From Legionella sheltonii (GTDB lineage Bacteria > Pseudomonadota > Gammaproteobacteria > Legionellales > Legionellaceae): a stretch of DNA of 64,000 bases. This document shows positions 1 to 9,284 of the stretch, piece by piece. The notes under the pieces were generated by a model. That model saw nothing but the letters and a program-made list of their open reading frames with translations. It made no database searches and had not been told where the DNA came from. Location: NCBI RefSeq assembly GCF_026191355.1, contig NZ_JAPHOQ010000001.1, positions 1 through 64,000 of the forward strand, written 5' to 3'. The position numbers and the translations under genes are program-made. The first letter of the stretch is position 1. Every line of letters starts with the position of its first letter.

Positions 1-1491
1 TTCTTGAAACTGTTTAGCCATACCAAAATAATTTTTCAGCCAAGGATATTTCTTTTGATTTTCAGGATCCCGCAGACAACGCAGCATTTGCTGTTGGACT
101 ACACCAAAAGTAATTTTATAAGCATCCATAAAACCACTAAAATCCAGTACATTTAATTTATCGAGTTCAAAGGTCTTTGCAACTGCTTCTTCTGAAAATA
201 AGATATCAACTAAACGATTTAACTGAACCTGTTGTTGGTTTAACATTCCATTAGATTGAAAAATTTGCGCAAATAGCTCGCGGCAAAACTGTAATTTTTC
301 AGTAAGTGCATGTTTTGGGTTAATTTGCTCGAGTTTTTTAATTAGATCTTCTTCTTGCTCGGCGCTCTTTTTATCATCCTCCAAATAAAAATCATTTATC
401 TGATTAGAATAGTATGTTGATTTAGCTAAAACACTCACCATTCCAGTAATCACAGCAAATTCATTACTGTTTAAAAGCCTTTTTTGCTGTTCTGTGATCA
501 CTTGCCCTAGGGTATAACCCCTAACAAACTGCCGAAATTCATTATCTATTAAAGAGCCAACTGCTTCGCTATAGCTTCTTTTATGTTGACTATTTGCTGT
601 CGCGTGTAGTTTCTTTCCTAAGTCAATCATTGAATTAAAAACTGCTTTATGTGCTTCGGAGGTAAAAGATAAGAGCACAACATGGTAGAGATCATGCAAT
701 GCGAAGCCAAAACGACCCGACTTAAGGTTATCCGCCTCTGTTTTCTCATATTTGCCAGGAAAACTTAGACCAAATGGATGAGTATCCTGCTTATGCATCT
801 CATAAACCTCATCAAAATCATCATCACCAATTCGTGCGACGAGTTGCTTTGGTTTTTGTGCTAATACATTGAGAGTAGACTGAATCATTGTCATTGAAGG
901 AATAATAAATTCGTATTCCCCATCAGATTTTTTCTTTGGCATAAATAAATCAAAACCAGTTCGAGCAATCGCTTCAAAAATTCCAAATTGTTCACCAGGA
1001 TTTTCAACTGTAAAGGTATAAAAGCAACGCTCTGATTCTGGAACCTCTTTGTTAAATAAGGATTCAAATAACCGTTCCTTTGACTTATCATCCATTTCAT
1101 CATTTAATGTCTGATGCCCAAATAAATTATCCCCCACATGCTGAATACTCAGAAATTTGTTTAACTTCTGTTTTGTACCTTTATCCTCATCCGTTAATTG
1201 ATAGGCCTGACACGAAACTTGCTCTTTTTGGGGATAGTCTTTAAACGCAGCCCAAATCAGTAACATGGAAATAAATTGTGCTTCATTTATCTCTTCGTCT
1301 TGAAGTGCAATTAATGCATACTTAGGAAGGTCATCATGAAAAAAAACTGAGGAAGTCATTTCTGCTTTATGCAATGCATTAACTAAGCTCTTGGAGCCTT
1401 CCTGCATTTCGGGTTGATCCCGATATTCTTTGAGATCGGCTAAAATAGACTCAGAGTTTTTAAAAATCGGCAATTGACTTAAATCTCGCAT
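1..1491 (-). CDS. Unrecognised large protein, 3' end outside window
   Basis: I read this frame directly. It stays open for 497 codons, from an ATG at 1491 to the left edge, so the C-terminus is missing. GAGG sits six bases before the ATG and fixes the start. The product is hydrophilic and helical, with no signal peptide or clear membrane segment. Two histidine-rich patches stand out: MHKQDTHPF at about residues 232-240 and HDLYH at 266-270, which could form a metal site (inference). The segment around 375-390 is charged (AEQEEDLIKKLEQI) and may be coiled coil. I do not recognise the family. The host type and lack of relatives make a Dot/Icm substrate possible, but the C-terminal signal lies outside the window. 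It reads towards the left edge and is separated from thyA by the insertion sequence. Confidence 0.75.
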   Translation of the reverse strand, partial: MRDLSQLPIFKNSESILADLKEYRDQPEMQEGSKSLVNALHKAEMTSSVFFHDDLPKYALIALQDEEINEAQFISMLLIWAAFKDYPQKEQVSCQAYQLTDEDKGTKQKLNKFLSIQHVGDNLFGHQTLNDEMDDKSKERLFESLFNKEVPESERCFYTFTVENPGEQFGIFEAIARTGFDLFMPKKKSDGEYEFIIPSMTMIQSTLNVLAQKPKQLVARIGDDDFDEVYEMHKQDTHPFGLSFPGKYEKTEADNLKSGRFGFALHDLYHVVLLSFTSEAHKAVFNSMIDLGKKLHATANSQHKRSYSEAVGSLIDNEFRQFVRGYTLGQVITEQQKRLLNSNEFAVITGMVSVLAKSTYYSNQINDFYLEDDKKSAEQEEDLIKKLEQINPKHALTEKLQFCRELFAQIFQSNGMLNQQQVQLNRLVDILFSEEAVAKTFELDKLNVLDFSGFMDAYKITFGVVQQQMLRCLRDPENQKKYPWLKNYFGMAKQFQE

Positions 1492-1688
1492 GAGTAACCT
1501 CAAAAATTATAAAGACAAAATATCGAAGCATAATACGAAAAGATCAAAATATAATCAATCAGATTTAAATTAATCGATTATGTTTCTTTTTAATTCGTTT
1601 AATGCACAGCAATACAAAAATGGTCAAGTCTTGATATTTTGGAATAAATTTATGAATCAAAAGAGATAGTAATTAATTGAGCCTTCGC

Positions 1689-1710
1689 AGCCCATAGCCG
1701 TCAAGCTAAG
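1689..1710. repeat. Left terminal inverted repeat of the IS4 element
   Basis: This 22-base arm is the exact reverse complement of 3124-3145. It begins AGCCCATAGCC and ends CAAGCTAAG. It lies ten bases beyond the transposase stop codon. Confidence 0.85.
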
Positions 1711-1719
1711 CAATCGGAG

Positions 1720-3021
1720 CTAAAAGCAATCTCCTGGAAAAGGGTTGGCAAGAAACTTAGTTTTCGTTTCTTTGACGGCAAAGAGAGCAAGGTCCTCAAA
1801 GAAATCAGCAATAAATAATTTTAAGCGATAGAGAGAAGAGAACGCCTTGGTCAGTAAAGCGGATTTGAAGAGGAGCAAGGCACAAGATTTATAAAAAGAA
1901 ATGTCTTTTGCAAGATGAATTCTGACAGGATTACATAATAAGAAAAACAGCATCATTGTAATAAATTTGCTATATATTTCAGTGAGTAATCGAGTAGATT
2001 TATGAGTGCGGAAGTGATTTATTTTCATTAAAGATTTGCTTAACTTAAAGAATAACTCTATTTGCCATCGCAAGGCATATGTTTGATGTATATCCTCATC
2101 CGTTATTTGTGTTTTTAAGGTATTGGTAATGTAAATAGACCAATCTTGCAGAGCGAGAGCTTCTTTACTAGGCTTCATGCCTCGACGTCGCAATCCTTCT
2201 TTGAGCTTATGTCGCCGTTGTTCGGCGATTTGAGAAGGGAGTCGTGTTGCAACAATTCGCACGGGGATTTTGTCTTTTGCTCCTAAAAGTACGGGTTGTG
2301 AAAAGAGAGCTCCTGCATTAGAAAGTGTTTTTAGTAAATCAATCGGCTGATGATCGGTTTGAAACAAAGTGGTTTTAGTGCGAAAGCGAGTGACAAAAAA
2401 AGCACCTCCATCTATAATTTTCTGAAAGGAACTCAGTTTAAAATATCCTAAATCCATTAAATAAAGTGCATCTTTTTCTACTTCCCTAAAATAATGATCA
2501 AAGCCTTGGTCATTATGACATCCGTCGGTTAAAGTCAATGCTTTGATTTGTCCTTCAAGATAGTCAAACATGACTTGAATTTTTAGTGCAGCATCAGAGG
2601 CAGCTCCTCCACTTCCCTTAAATAATGTATTGAAAATACTCGGTAAAGAAATCGTACTGCTGTCCACAATATTGATATGGCTAAATCCTTTTAATCCTTT
2701 AATGGCAGACATTTTTTCGGCCTTGAAATGGTTTAAGCAAGCATTTGAAAGTGCTGCTAACCACTTCACCGTTGCCTCGTTAAAACGCTCGTGAATACCC
2801 TGTTTCGTGATAGATATTTTTTCTTTCCTAAGTAAACTACTCAACTGCTCCAAACTAAAGTGTGGATTAAGGTTCCCTACAATCAACGCTTTTATAAATG
2901 ATGAAGCGGTTACTTTTGATTGACGTTTGGTAAATCCATATTCCTTACCAAGTGTTCGCGCTTCTTTAGTTAAAAAATTAAAGATTTTTTGTGGCAAATT
3001 TGATATTTTGTTTAACAGCAT
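1720..3021 (-). CDS. IS4-family DDE transposase
   Basis: This 433-residue transposase is long enough to be full length for IS4 enzymes. The DDE residues are visible: D120 in IVDSSTISLP, D190 in LYLMDLGYF, and E322 in YALRWQIELFFKLSK. The last of these matches the IS4 signature Y-(2)-R-(3)-E-(6)-K exactly (Y315, R318, E322, K329). A long insertion between the second D and the E, also an IS4 trait, contains a basic stretch near 269-281. The N-terminal part (GKEYGFTKRQSKVTASSF) is typical of this subgroup. There is no frameshift or internal stop, so the enzyme may be active. The start is the ATG at 3021, preceded by a GGGACT-type ribosome site. Confidence 0.93.
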   Translation of the reverse strand: MLLNKISNLPQKIFNFLTKEARTLGKEYGFTKRQSKVTASSFIKALIVGNLNPHFSLEQLSSLLRKEKISITKQGIHERFNEATVKWLAALSNACLNHFKAEKMSAIKGLKGFSHINIVDSSTISLPSIFNTLFKGSGGAASDAALKIQVMFDYLEGQIKALTLTDGCHNDQGFDHYFREVEKDALYLMDLGYFKLSSFQKIIDGGAFFVTRFRTKTTLFQTDHQPIDLLKTLSNAGALFSQPVLLGAKDKIPVRIVATRLPSQIAEQRRHKLKEGLRRRGMKPSKEALALQDWSIYITNTLKTQITDEDIHQTYALRWQIELFFKLSKSLMKINHFRTHKSTRLLTEIYSKFITMMLFFLLCNPVRIHLAKDISFYKSCALLLFKSALLTKAFSSLYRLKLFIADFFEDLALFAVKETKTKFLANPFPGDCF

Positions 3022-3123
3022 AGAGTCCCTTTTTCTTTTTATTTCCCGGCTAGGAAAAAATTTAAAAGGGTACTCTATCTTTTTTTCTAATTAATTCAAC
3101 CGCTTAACACCAAAAATCTACTT

Positions 3124-3145
3124 CTTAGCTTGACGGCTATGGGCT
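3124..3145. repeat. Right terminal inverted repeat of the IS4 element
   Basis: This is the exact reverse complement of 1689-1710 over 22 bases. Its last six bases form half of a small palindrome that continues outside the element to 3153, so insertion into or beside a pre-existing palindromic repeat is possible. Confidence 0.85.
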
Positions 3146-3203
3146 TTAGCCCAACCTACGCCAAATCAAGCTTATCAATGAGAGAAACCCCTACAAATAG
3201 AGT

Positions 3204-3998
3204 TTAAACCGCAATTGGCGCTTTGATGGCCGGATGAGATTGATAGTTCACGAACTCAAAATCTTCATAAACATAGTCAAATAATGACTGTGGTTTACGT
3301 TTGATATTTAATGTAGCTAAGGGTAATGGCGCTCTGCTTAATTGCGTACGTGCTTGTTCTAAATGATTGAGATATAAGTGGCAATCGCCGCCAGTCCATA
3401 TAAAATCGCCCACATTGAGATTGCATTGCTGGGCAACCATGTGAGTGAGTAGCGAATAAGATGCAATATTAAAAGGTACACCTAAAAACACATCTGCAGA
3501 GCGTTGATACAATTGGCACGAAAGCGTCTTGTCTGCCACATAAAATTGGAATAAAGCATGACAAGGCATTAACGCCATTTGATCTAACTCGCCAACATTC
3601 CAGGCACTGACTAGTAAACGGCGTGAGTCAGGATTGGTTTTGATTTGCTGCACCACATCACTGAGTTGGTCAATCGTACGGCCATCTGTGGTTGGCCAAT
3701 TTCGCCATTGTTTGCCATAAATAGGCCCTAAATCTCCATCGCTATTAGCCCATTCATCCCAAATAGTGACCCCATTCTCATTTAAATAGGCAACATTAGT
3801 GTCTCCTTTTAAAAACCAAAGTAATTCATGCACAATACTGCGCATATGCAATTTTTTGGTAGTCACTAAAGGAAATCCTTGACGTAAATCAAATCGCATC
3901 TGATACCCAAAAACCGATAAGGTTCCTGTCCCTGTTCGGTCTGTTTTTTGGGTACCGTGTTGTAAGATATGTTCTAATAAATTCAAATAAGTTTTCAT
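3204..3998 (-). CDS. thyA: Thymidylate synthase
   Basis: ThyA methylates dUMP to dTMP using methylene-tetrahydrofolate, in the cytoplasm. The 264-residue length equals that of E. coli ThyA. The catalytic cysteine is in [12 protein letters not shown] and the dUMP-binding arginines are in [12 protein letters not shown]. The segments [17 protein letters not shown] and GDCHLY.NHLEQ are characteristic, and the C-terminus IKAPIAV closes the active site as in the family. It is the last gene of an rppH-ptsP-lgt-thyA run. Its ATG overlaps the lgt stop codon by four bases (ATGA, 3995-3998), so it is probably translationally coupled. Confidence 0.98.
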   Translation of the reverse strand: MKTYLNLLEHILQHGTQKTDRTGTGTLSVFGYQMRFDLRQGFPLVTTKKLHMRSIVHELLWFLKGDTNVAYLNENGVTIWDEWANSDGDLGPIYGKQWRNWPTTDGRTIDQLSDVVQQIKTNPDSRRLLVSAWNVGELDQMALMPCHALFQFYVADKTLSCQLYQRSADVFLGVPFNIASYSLLTHMVAQQCNLNVGDFIWTGGDCHLYLNHLEQARTQLSRAPLPLATLNIKRKPQSLFDYVYEDFEFVNYQSHPAIKAPIAV

Positions 3999-4765
3999 CG
4001 TTTAAGCCACCATAACCAAAATCCAAGTAATAACATGGGGATTGATAAAATTTGTCCCATAGTCAACCATCCAAAGGCAATATAGCCAAGCTGTGGATCA
4101 GGTTGTCGGAAAAATTCCGCAATGATACGACACACTGCATACCCCATTAAAAAAACAGCGGACACCCGTCCAGCGGGACGAGGTTTACGTGCATAGATCC
4201 AGACAAGGAGAAATAAACCAATTCCTTCCATACCGAATTCATACAACTCAGAGGGATGACGAGGCTGGTTATCCACATGACTGTATACCATACCCCAAGG
4301 CATATCGGTCACTCGTCCCCATAACTCACCGTTAATAAAATTGCCGATACGCCCAGCACCTAAACCAATAGGGACCAGGGGGGCAATAAAATCGCCTATT
4401 TCCAGGAATGATTTTTTACTTTTGCGAGAAAAGAGCCAGAGGGCGACAGCAACACCCAGCAAGCCACCATGGAAAGACATTCCTCCTTGCCATATTTTAA
4501 ATAAAGAGAGGGGATCATGCATCAATTCCGGGAAATTATAAAAAAGCATATAACCAATTCGGCCACCAATAATGACACCAAGAGCCGCATAAAAAATCAA
4601 ATCACTGATTTGTTCTGAAGTCCAATCCAGGTGATAGTGCTTGTTCCGCCAATGGGCGAGTAACCAGCCACTGACAAAGCCAATCAAATACATTAAGCCG
4701 TACCAATGAACTTGTATTGGACCTATTGAAAATGCTACAGGGTTAATGTACGGAAAGGTTAGCAT
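3995..4765 (-). CDS. lgt: Prolipoprotein diacylglyceryl transferase
   Basis: Lgt moves diacylglycerol from phosphatidylglycerol to the lipobox cysteine of prolipoproteins, in the inner membrane. The product has 256 residues and about seven membrane spans. The family motif is present as [10 protein letters not shown] and the signature as [14 protein letters not shown]. An upstream in-frame start at 4849 is possible, but homology begins at [16 protein letters not shown] and AGGAA precedes the ATG at 4765, so I chose 4765. It overlaps thyA by four bases and follows ptsP by about 100 bases, as in E. coli. Confidence 0.97.
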   Translation of the reverse strand: MLTFPYINPVAFSIGPIQVHWYGLMYLIGFVSGWLLAHWRNKHYHLDWTSEQISDLIFYAALGVIIGGRIGYMLFYNFPELMHDPLSLFKIWQGGMSFHGGLLGVAVALWLFSRKSKKSFLEIGDFIAPLVPIGLGAGRIGNFINGELWGRVTDMPWGMVYSHVDNQPRHPSELYEFGMEGIGLFLLVWIYARKPRPAGRVSAVFLMGYAVCRIIAEFFRQPDPQLGYIAFGWLTMGQILSIPMLLLGFWLWWLKR

Positions 4766-4861
4766 ATTTTTTAAGTTCCTTTTTTTCCGAACCCACGCCA
4801 TCGGGATGGCGCAGGTTTCGCTGTGTTGCACCCAGAGTATTGGATTCAATCAGATTCTTAT

Positions 4862-7159
4862 TCATAAAGACTTTCCAGCACGGATGAGGCCGCCTAATCC
4901 TTCTTCCTCTAATGCCTTTTGTAAATGAAAACGTATTTGCGCTGGGTGTTCGAACTCCAATACTTCGGCAAGAATCTTGCGCGCATTAGCAATGGCTAAA
5001 TTACGAATAACCCATTTCACACGCGGTAAACTAGAAGAGTTCATACTTAAGGTATCAAAACCCATGGCGACTAATAAAATCACAGCTAAAGGATCACTGG
5101 CCATTTCACCACAAATACTCACTTCCACTCCTGCTGCATGACCTCCTTCCACTACCTTCAGCAAAACACGCAACATCGCTGGATGCATGGAATCATAAAG
5201 GCCGGCAACGCGGGCATTATTCCGGTCGACAGCCAGAAAGTATTGGGTCAAATCATTGCTGCCTACAGAGATAAAATCAACTCGCTTGGCGATTTCCCGT
5301 GCCAAATAAGCAGCGGCAGGAACTTCGATCATGACACCTAACTTTGGTTTTTCGATGACACAACCTTCTTCTAACAATTCTGTAAACGCTTGATCAATAA
5401 GATAAGAAGCTTCTTCAACTTCGCTTAAATTGGTGACCATAGGTAACATGATCCGCAAATTATTCAACTCTTCGCTTGCACGCATCATCGCGCGCACTTG
5501 CATCAAGAAGACATCAGGATGATCTAGGGTGACCCGAATTCCTCTCCATCCTAAATAGGGGTTATCTTCTTCTACAGGAAAATAGGGGAGTACTTTATCG
5601 CCACCAATATCCAAAGTTCGCATGGTTACGGGACGGGGAGCGAAGGCTTTCAATGTTTGCCGATAAATAATGGTTTGCTCATCTTCTGAAGGGAAATGAT
5701 CCCGACTCATAAAAGGAACTTCCGAACGGTATAAACCCACACCCTCAGCTCCGACGCTCATGGATAAACCAGCGTCCATGGCTAAGCCGGTGTTTACTTG
5801 CAGAGAAATTTTATAGTTGTCGGTAGTTTCCGCAGGCTTATCCCTTAAACTGATCAGACTCTGGTTTAGTGCCTGTTCTTCTTGTTCCAGAAGTTTGAAT
5901 TCTGCAAGTACGGATTTCGATGGGGAAATATAAACTTGTCCATAATACCCATCAACAACAATGGCGCGTCGGGAAATTAAATCTAATTTTAAACCACGAA
6001 CACCCATAACTGTGGGAACACCTAAGGCGCGCGCTAAAATAGCAACATGCGAGTTATTAGAACCCTTGGCTGATATAACTCCCGCCAGGTATCCTTCAGG
6101 AACCTCAGCCAATGCTGCTGCGGTTACTTCCTCGCCAACCAAAACGGTCCTTTTAGGGTATACAATCTCTTCTTGTTGTGACCACTGTAGTGCTGCTAAA
6201 ACACGACGTCCCAAATCGCGGAAATCACTGGCTCGCTCTCTAAGATAGGAATCCTCCATATTTTCAAATTGGGCTATGTGTTTTTTAATTACAGTAGCTA
6301 AAGCAGCCTGGGCTCCAATTTTTTCTTTACGAATGATGTGTTCCACTTCAACACCTAGGCTGTCTTTATCCAAAATACGTAAATAAACGTCAAACAGGGC
6401 ATGTTCTTCTTCCCCGACAACCGACTTCATGCGCCTACTTAAGCGGTGCATGTCTTCACGAGTGGACTCCAGAGCTTCGTAAAACGCATTAATTTCCTCA
6501 TCCAAAGTCTCAACTGGATTTTGTGGCACGGCATCAATATCTGCTTGCGGATATACAACCACCGCAGTACCTATTCCAATACCTGGGACCGAGCCAATCC
6601 CTGCTAGAGCGGTTGTACTGGTTTCAACTTTTTTAGTAACACCCATAGGCTTGGGTTGGGTTAGTTCCGCTAACTCACCTGTTGCCTCTGCATGAGCTAT
6701 AATTCCACCAAGTTGAGCCGCTAAGGTAATTAAAAAAGATTCTTCTGTATCATCGAAGTAACGTTGTTCTGTTTGTTGAACAATGAGGACGCCATAGAGT
6801 TTTCGATGCTGAATAATAGGAACGCCTAAAAATGCTTTAAGATGCTCTTCGCCCAATAGCGGATTATGATAAAAGTCAGGATGGGCAGGGGCATCTTCAA
6901 GATTTATAGGCTCTTCCCGCCGACCAACAAGGCCTACAAGGCCACTATCAAATGAGATACGAACTCGAAATTGTGCTTGCTTGTTTAAACCTTCTGTTGC
7001 AATAAGGACATATTCAGCGTGTTTGGTATCGATGAGGTAAACGGAAGCGGCCTCCGCATTAATGGCTTTATTTATTTGTTGCACTAAAATGACAAGCGCC
7101 TCGGAAAGCTGCTTTGCTGTAGTGACTTCTTGAACTATCCGTTTAAGTACTTTGAGCAT
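4862..7159 (-). CDS. ptsP: PEP-protein phosphotransferase of the nitrogen PTS (EI-Ntr)
   Basis: PtsP takes phosphate from PEP and passes it to NPr in the regulatory nitrogen PTS. At 765 residues it matches the GAF-plus-EI architecture. A GAF domain spans about residues 15-155, followed by the EI N-terminal HPr-binding region. The phosphohistidine segment has H371 in KGSNNSHVAILARALGVPT. The TIM-barrel PEP site shows TMRTLDIGGDK, GVMIEVPAAA and the catalytic cysteine in VSICGEMASD. The gene lies between rppH and lgt, the enterobacterial order. The GAF domain suggests control by a small ligand, which is known for the family and not visible here. Confidence 0.97.
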   Translation of the reverse strand: MLKVLKRIVQEVTTAKQLSEALVILVQQINKAINAEAASVYLIDTKHAEYVLIATEGLNKQAQFRVRISFDSGLVGLVGRREEPINLEDAPAHPDFYHNPLLGEEHLKAFLGVPIIQHRKLYGVLIVQQTEQRYFDDTEESFLITLAAQLGGIIAHAEATGELAELTQPKPMGVTKKVETSTTALAGIGSVPGIGIGTAVVVYPQADIDAVPQNPVETLDEEINAFYEALESTREDMHRLSRRMKSVVGEEEHALFDVYLRILDKDSLGVEVEHIIRKEKIGAQAALATVIKKHIAQFENMEDSYLRERASDFRDLGRRVLAALQWSQQEEIVYPKRTVLVGEEVTAAALAEVPEGYLAGVISAKGSNNSHVAILARALGVPTVMGVRGLKLDLISRRAIVVDGYYGQVYISPSKSVLAEFKLLEQEEQALNQSLISLRDKPAETTDNYKISLQVNTGLAMDAGLSMSVGAEGVGLYRSEVPFMSRDHFPSEDEQTIIYRQTLKAFAPRPVTMRTLDIGGDKVLPYFPVEEDNPYLGWRGIRVTLDHPDVFLMQVRAMMRASEELNNLRIMLPMVTNLSEVEEASYLIDQAFTELLEEGCVIEKPKLGVMIEVPAAAYLAREIAKRVDFISVGSNDLTQYFLAVDRNNARVAGLYDSMHPAMLRVLLKVVEGGHAAGVEVSICGEMASDPLAVILLVAMGFDTLSMNSSSLPRVKWVIRNLAIANARKILAEVLEFEHPAQIRFHLQKALEEEGLGGLIRAGKSL

Positions 7160-7320
7160 CTATGCCTATGATTACCTCTTCTGTAAATGGTCACCCTATT
7201 AAGGAACGGCTGTATCGAGTATATCTTGAATAAAATCGCTGCGAGAAATACTCCGTACGATTTTCGTTCAATCTATGCTCAAATTCAATCGTTCACCAAC
7301 ATTTTTAAATCGCAGCTGTC

Positions 7321-7839
7321 CTATGTTCTCTTTTTTCGTTTAATGCCATAGGGGGAACGACGATTCTTTTTCAATAAAGGTTCTAATTCTTTTAATGCCT
7401 GCGAGTACACTTGGCGTTTAAAAAAAATAACCTGTCCTTCTGGCTCATGAAAATCAACCCATCGCCAGCTGTCAAATTCTGGTGAGTCACTCAGATCCAG
7501 TTTGACTTTCTGCTCACTGGCAACGAGCTTTAACAAATACCATTTTTGTTTTTGTCCAATCACTAAAGGTTCGCTGCCATGACGCAGATATTGTTTAGGA
7601 AGTCTGTATTTAAGCCAGCGTTTGGTAGAGCCAATCACTTCAACATCTTCCTTATCCAAACCTACTTCTTCATGCAATTCCCGAAACATTGCTTCTAATG
7701 ATGTTTCACCAGCAGCCAGGCCGCCCTGCGGAAATTGCCATGCATCATGACCAGTCCTTCTACCCCAAAAAACCCTATTCTGTGCGTTGACAAGGATAAT
7801 ACCTACATTCAACCGATAACCGGCACGATCAATCACCAT
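7321..7839 (-). CDS. rppH: RNA pyrophosphohydrolase
   Basis: RppH removes pyrophosphate from the 5' triphosphate end of mRNA and so triggers 5'-end-dependent decay. The N-terminus (MVIDRAGYRLNVGIILVN) and the WQFPQGG segment match RppH. The Nudix box reads GGLAAGETSLEAMFRELHEE and continues VGL, fitting GX5EX7REUXEEXGU. The 172-residue length is normal, and the basic tail (KKNRRSPYGIKRKKRT) could bind RNA. It is the first gene of the leftward run ending in thyA. The gap to ptsP is 161 bases and may hold a separate promoter. Confidence 0.96.
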   Translation of the reverse strand: MVIDRAGYRLNVGIILVNAQNRVFWGRRTGHDAWQFPQGGLAAGETSLEAMFRELHEEVGLDKEDVEVIGSTKRWLKYRLPKQYLRHGSEPLVIGQKQKWYLLKLVASEQKVKLDLSDSPEFDSWRWVDFHEPEGQVIFFKRQVYSQALKELEPLLKKNRRSPYGIKRKKRT

Positions 7840-8187
7840 GATGTCACTGTTTAGATTAAACCGCTAATAGCTTGATTTTTCCATAAACTGCGAGAGCTTG
7901 GCAATTAAATCTGTAATTATTATTGAAAAAAGGTAACTACTCAACAAAATCCATCTTATTTCTATTAACGTAAATGGTGCCTGTCCAAATCCGAACCCGA
8001 AAAAGCATGGTTAGGTATAGGCTTAAGAGCGAGAATCATAAATCATTTCTATACTCACTAAATGGCGCACGATTTTCGGTTGACACATACGGTCATATAC
8101 ATAGATTAGAATCCCTCAGTATGCATGACCCTACCCTGGATTCAATAAACGTATATAATTGGGACAAATATTTTGAGTTTGAAGCAT
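7840..8187. other. Divergent intergenic region rppH / ansA
   Basis: This 348-base AT-rich region separates two outward-reading genes, so promoters for both should lie here. I cannot choose a clear -35/-10 pair. An 85-codon frame starting at 7974 overlaps the beginning of ansA and has no ribosome site or recognisable content, so I treat it as chance. Confidence 0.5.
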
Positions 8188-9198
8188 ATGAAAAAGAGAA
8201 TTTTAATCATCAATACGGGCGGGACAATTAGTAGCATTAAGACAGAAAATGGTTATGAGCCAGCTGCGGGTTATGTAGAAGCTGCTTTGCAACAGATTCC
8301 TTTGCTCAAACATGAAGACATGCCCGAATATTCGATAAAAGAATATGATCCGCTGCTTGATTCTTCGAATATGACGGTGTACGACTGGAATCGAATAGCA
8401 CGTGATATAGCGGACAGTTATGCCTATTTTGATGGCTTTGTTGTATTTCATGGCACGGATACTATGGCTTACACTGCATCGGCTTTATCCTTTATGTTGG
8501 AGAACTTAGGTAAACCAGTCATTATTACCGGTTCACAGATTCCTTTATCTGAAGTACGTAATGATGCAATCGATAATGTGATCACTTCCTTATGGCTTTG
8601 TGCGAATCAGCCCATACACGAAGTATGTATTTATTTTAATCAACATCTGTTACGCGGTAATCGCTCACAAAAAATTAGTTCACAAGGGTTTAAAGCGTTT
8701 GATTCTCCGAATTACCCCCATCTAGCGTCTATTGGGATTGAAATAAAAGTTCACAAAAGCTTGTTGCTGAAACGACCGCAAAAGCCCTTTCATTTACAAA
8801 CAATAGAGCCACAGTTTATTGCCAATTTCAGGTTATTCCCGGGGTTCGCTACGGAGGTTTTGACTTATATTTTAAATCAGTCTTTATGCGGTTTAATCCT
8901 CGAGACGTACGGTGCAGGTAATGCACAAAATAATGATCCTCGTTTTTTAAAATTACTCAAGGATACTTGTGCACGTGGGGTGATCATTGTTAATTGCACC
9001 CAATGCCAACAAGGTGGGGTGGAAATGAGTCAATACGCTACCGGACATTCTTTAAAGAAAGCGGGGGTGATTAGCGGTCATGACATGACCCCAGAGGCAG
9101 CTCATTGCAAATTATTGTATTTGCTGAGTAAGCGATTAGAAATTTTAGAAATAAAAAAGCTTATGGAAACAGATCTTTGTGGTGAATTGACTTCATAG
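8188..9198 (+). CDS. ansA: L-asparaginase, cytoplasmic type I
   Basis: The enzyme hydrolyses asparagine to aspartate and ammonia. The first nucleophile motif is ILIINTGGTISS near the N-terminus. The second threonine-lysine motif region reads VVFHGTDTMAYTASAL, followed by KPVIITGSQIPLSEVRNDA. At 336 residues with no signal peptide it fits the cytoplasmic AnsA type. A TTG at 8173 is in frame, but homology starts at MKKRILIINTGG, so I use the ATG at 8188. A rho-independent terminator follows 47 bases downstream. Confidence 0.94.
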   Translation: MKKRILIINTGGTISSIKTENGYEPAAGYVEAALQQIPLLKHEDMPEYSIKEYDPLLDSSNMTVYDWNRIARDIADSYAYFDGFVVFHGTDTMAYTASALSFMLENLGKPVIITGSQIPLSEVRNDAIDNVITSLWLCANQPIHEVCIYFNQHLLRGNRSQKISSQGFKAFDSPNYPHLASIGIEIKVHKSLLLKRPQKPFHLQTIEPQFIANFRLFPGFATEVLTYILNQSLCGLILETYGAGNAQNNDPRFLKLLKDTCARGVIIVNCTQCQQGGVEMSQYATGHSLKKAGVISGHDMTPEAAHCKLLYLLSKRLEILEIKKLMETDLCGELTS

Positions 9199-9244
9199 TG
9201 AAATATTTTTGGCCCCAGGCCAGGGGACGACTCAACAAAATTTT

Positions 9245-9272
9245 CCCATCCCGGGGGAGATGGGATTTTTTT
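9245..9272 (+). terminator. Rho-independent terminator after ansA
   Basis: The stem CCCATC/GATGGG (9245-9250 and 9259-9264) has an eight-base loop and is followed by seven T residues (9266-9272). It lies just after ansA and faces the convergent gene at 9285. Confidence 0.75.
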
Positions 9273-9284
9273 AAGACCAAATAA

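Larger units (their letters stand above)
1689..3145. mobile_element. IS4-family insertion sequence, complete
   Basis: A 1,457-bp element is bounded by a perfect 22-bp inverted repeat (1689-1710 and 3124-3145) around a single transposase gene that fills most of it. Size, one-gene layout and the YREK transposase signature all fit the IS4 family. I see no convincing 9-13 bp target duplication beside the ends. The bases just beyond the right end complete a small palindrome (TGGGCT-TT-AGCCCA, 3140-3153), which makes the exact right boundary uncertain by a few bases. The element lies between the truncated left gene and thyA and interrupts no gene that I can recognise. Confidence 0.85.

Noticed and set aside
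891..1103. 70-codon frame within the left partial gene
   Set aside because: It is in another frame of the same strand inside a 497-codon open frame that has a good ribosome site.
7974..8231. 85-codon frame between rppH and ansA
   Set aside because: It overlaps the start of ansA by 44 bases, has no ribosome site and no recognisable content.
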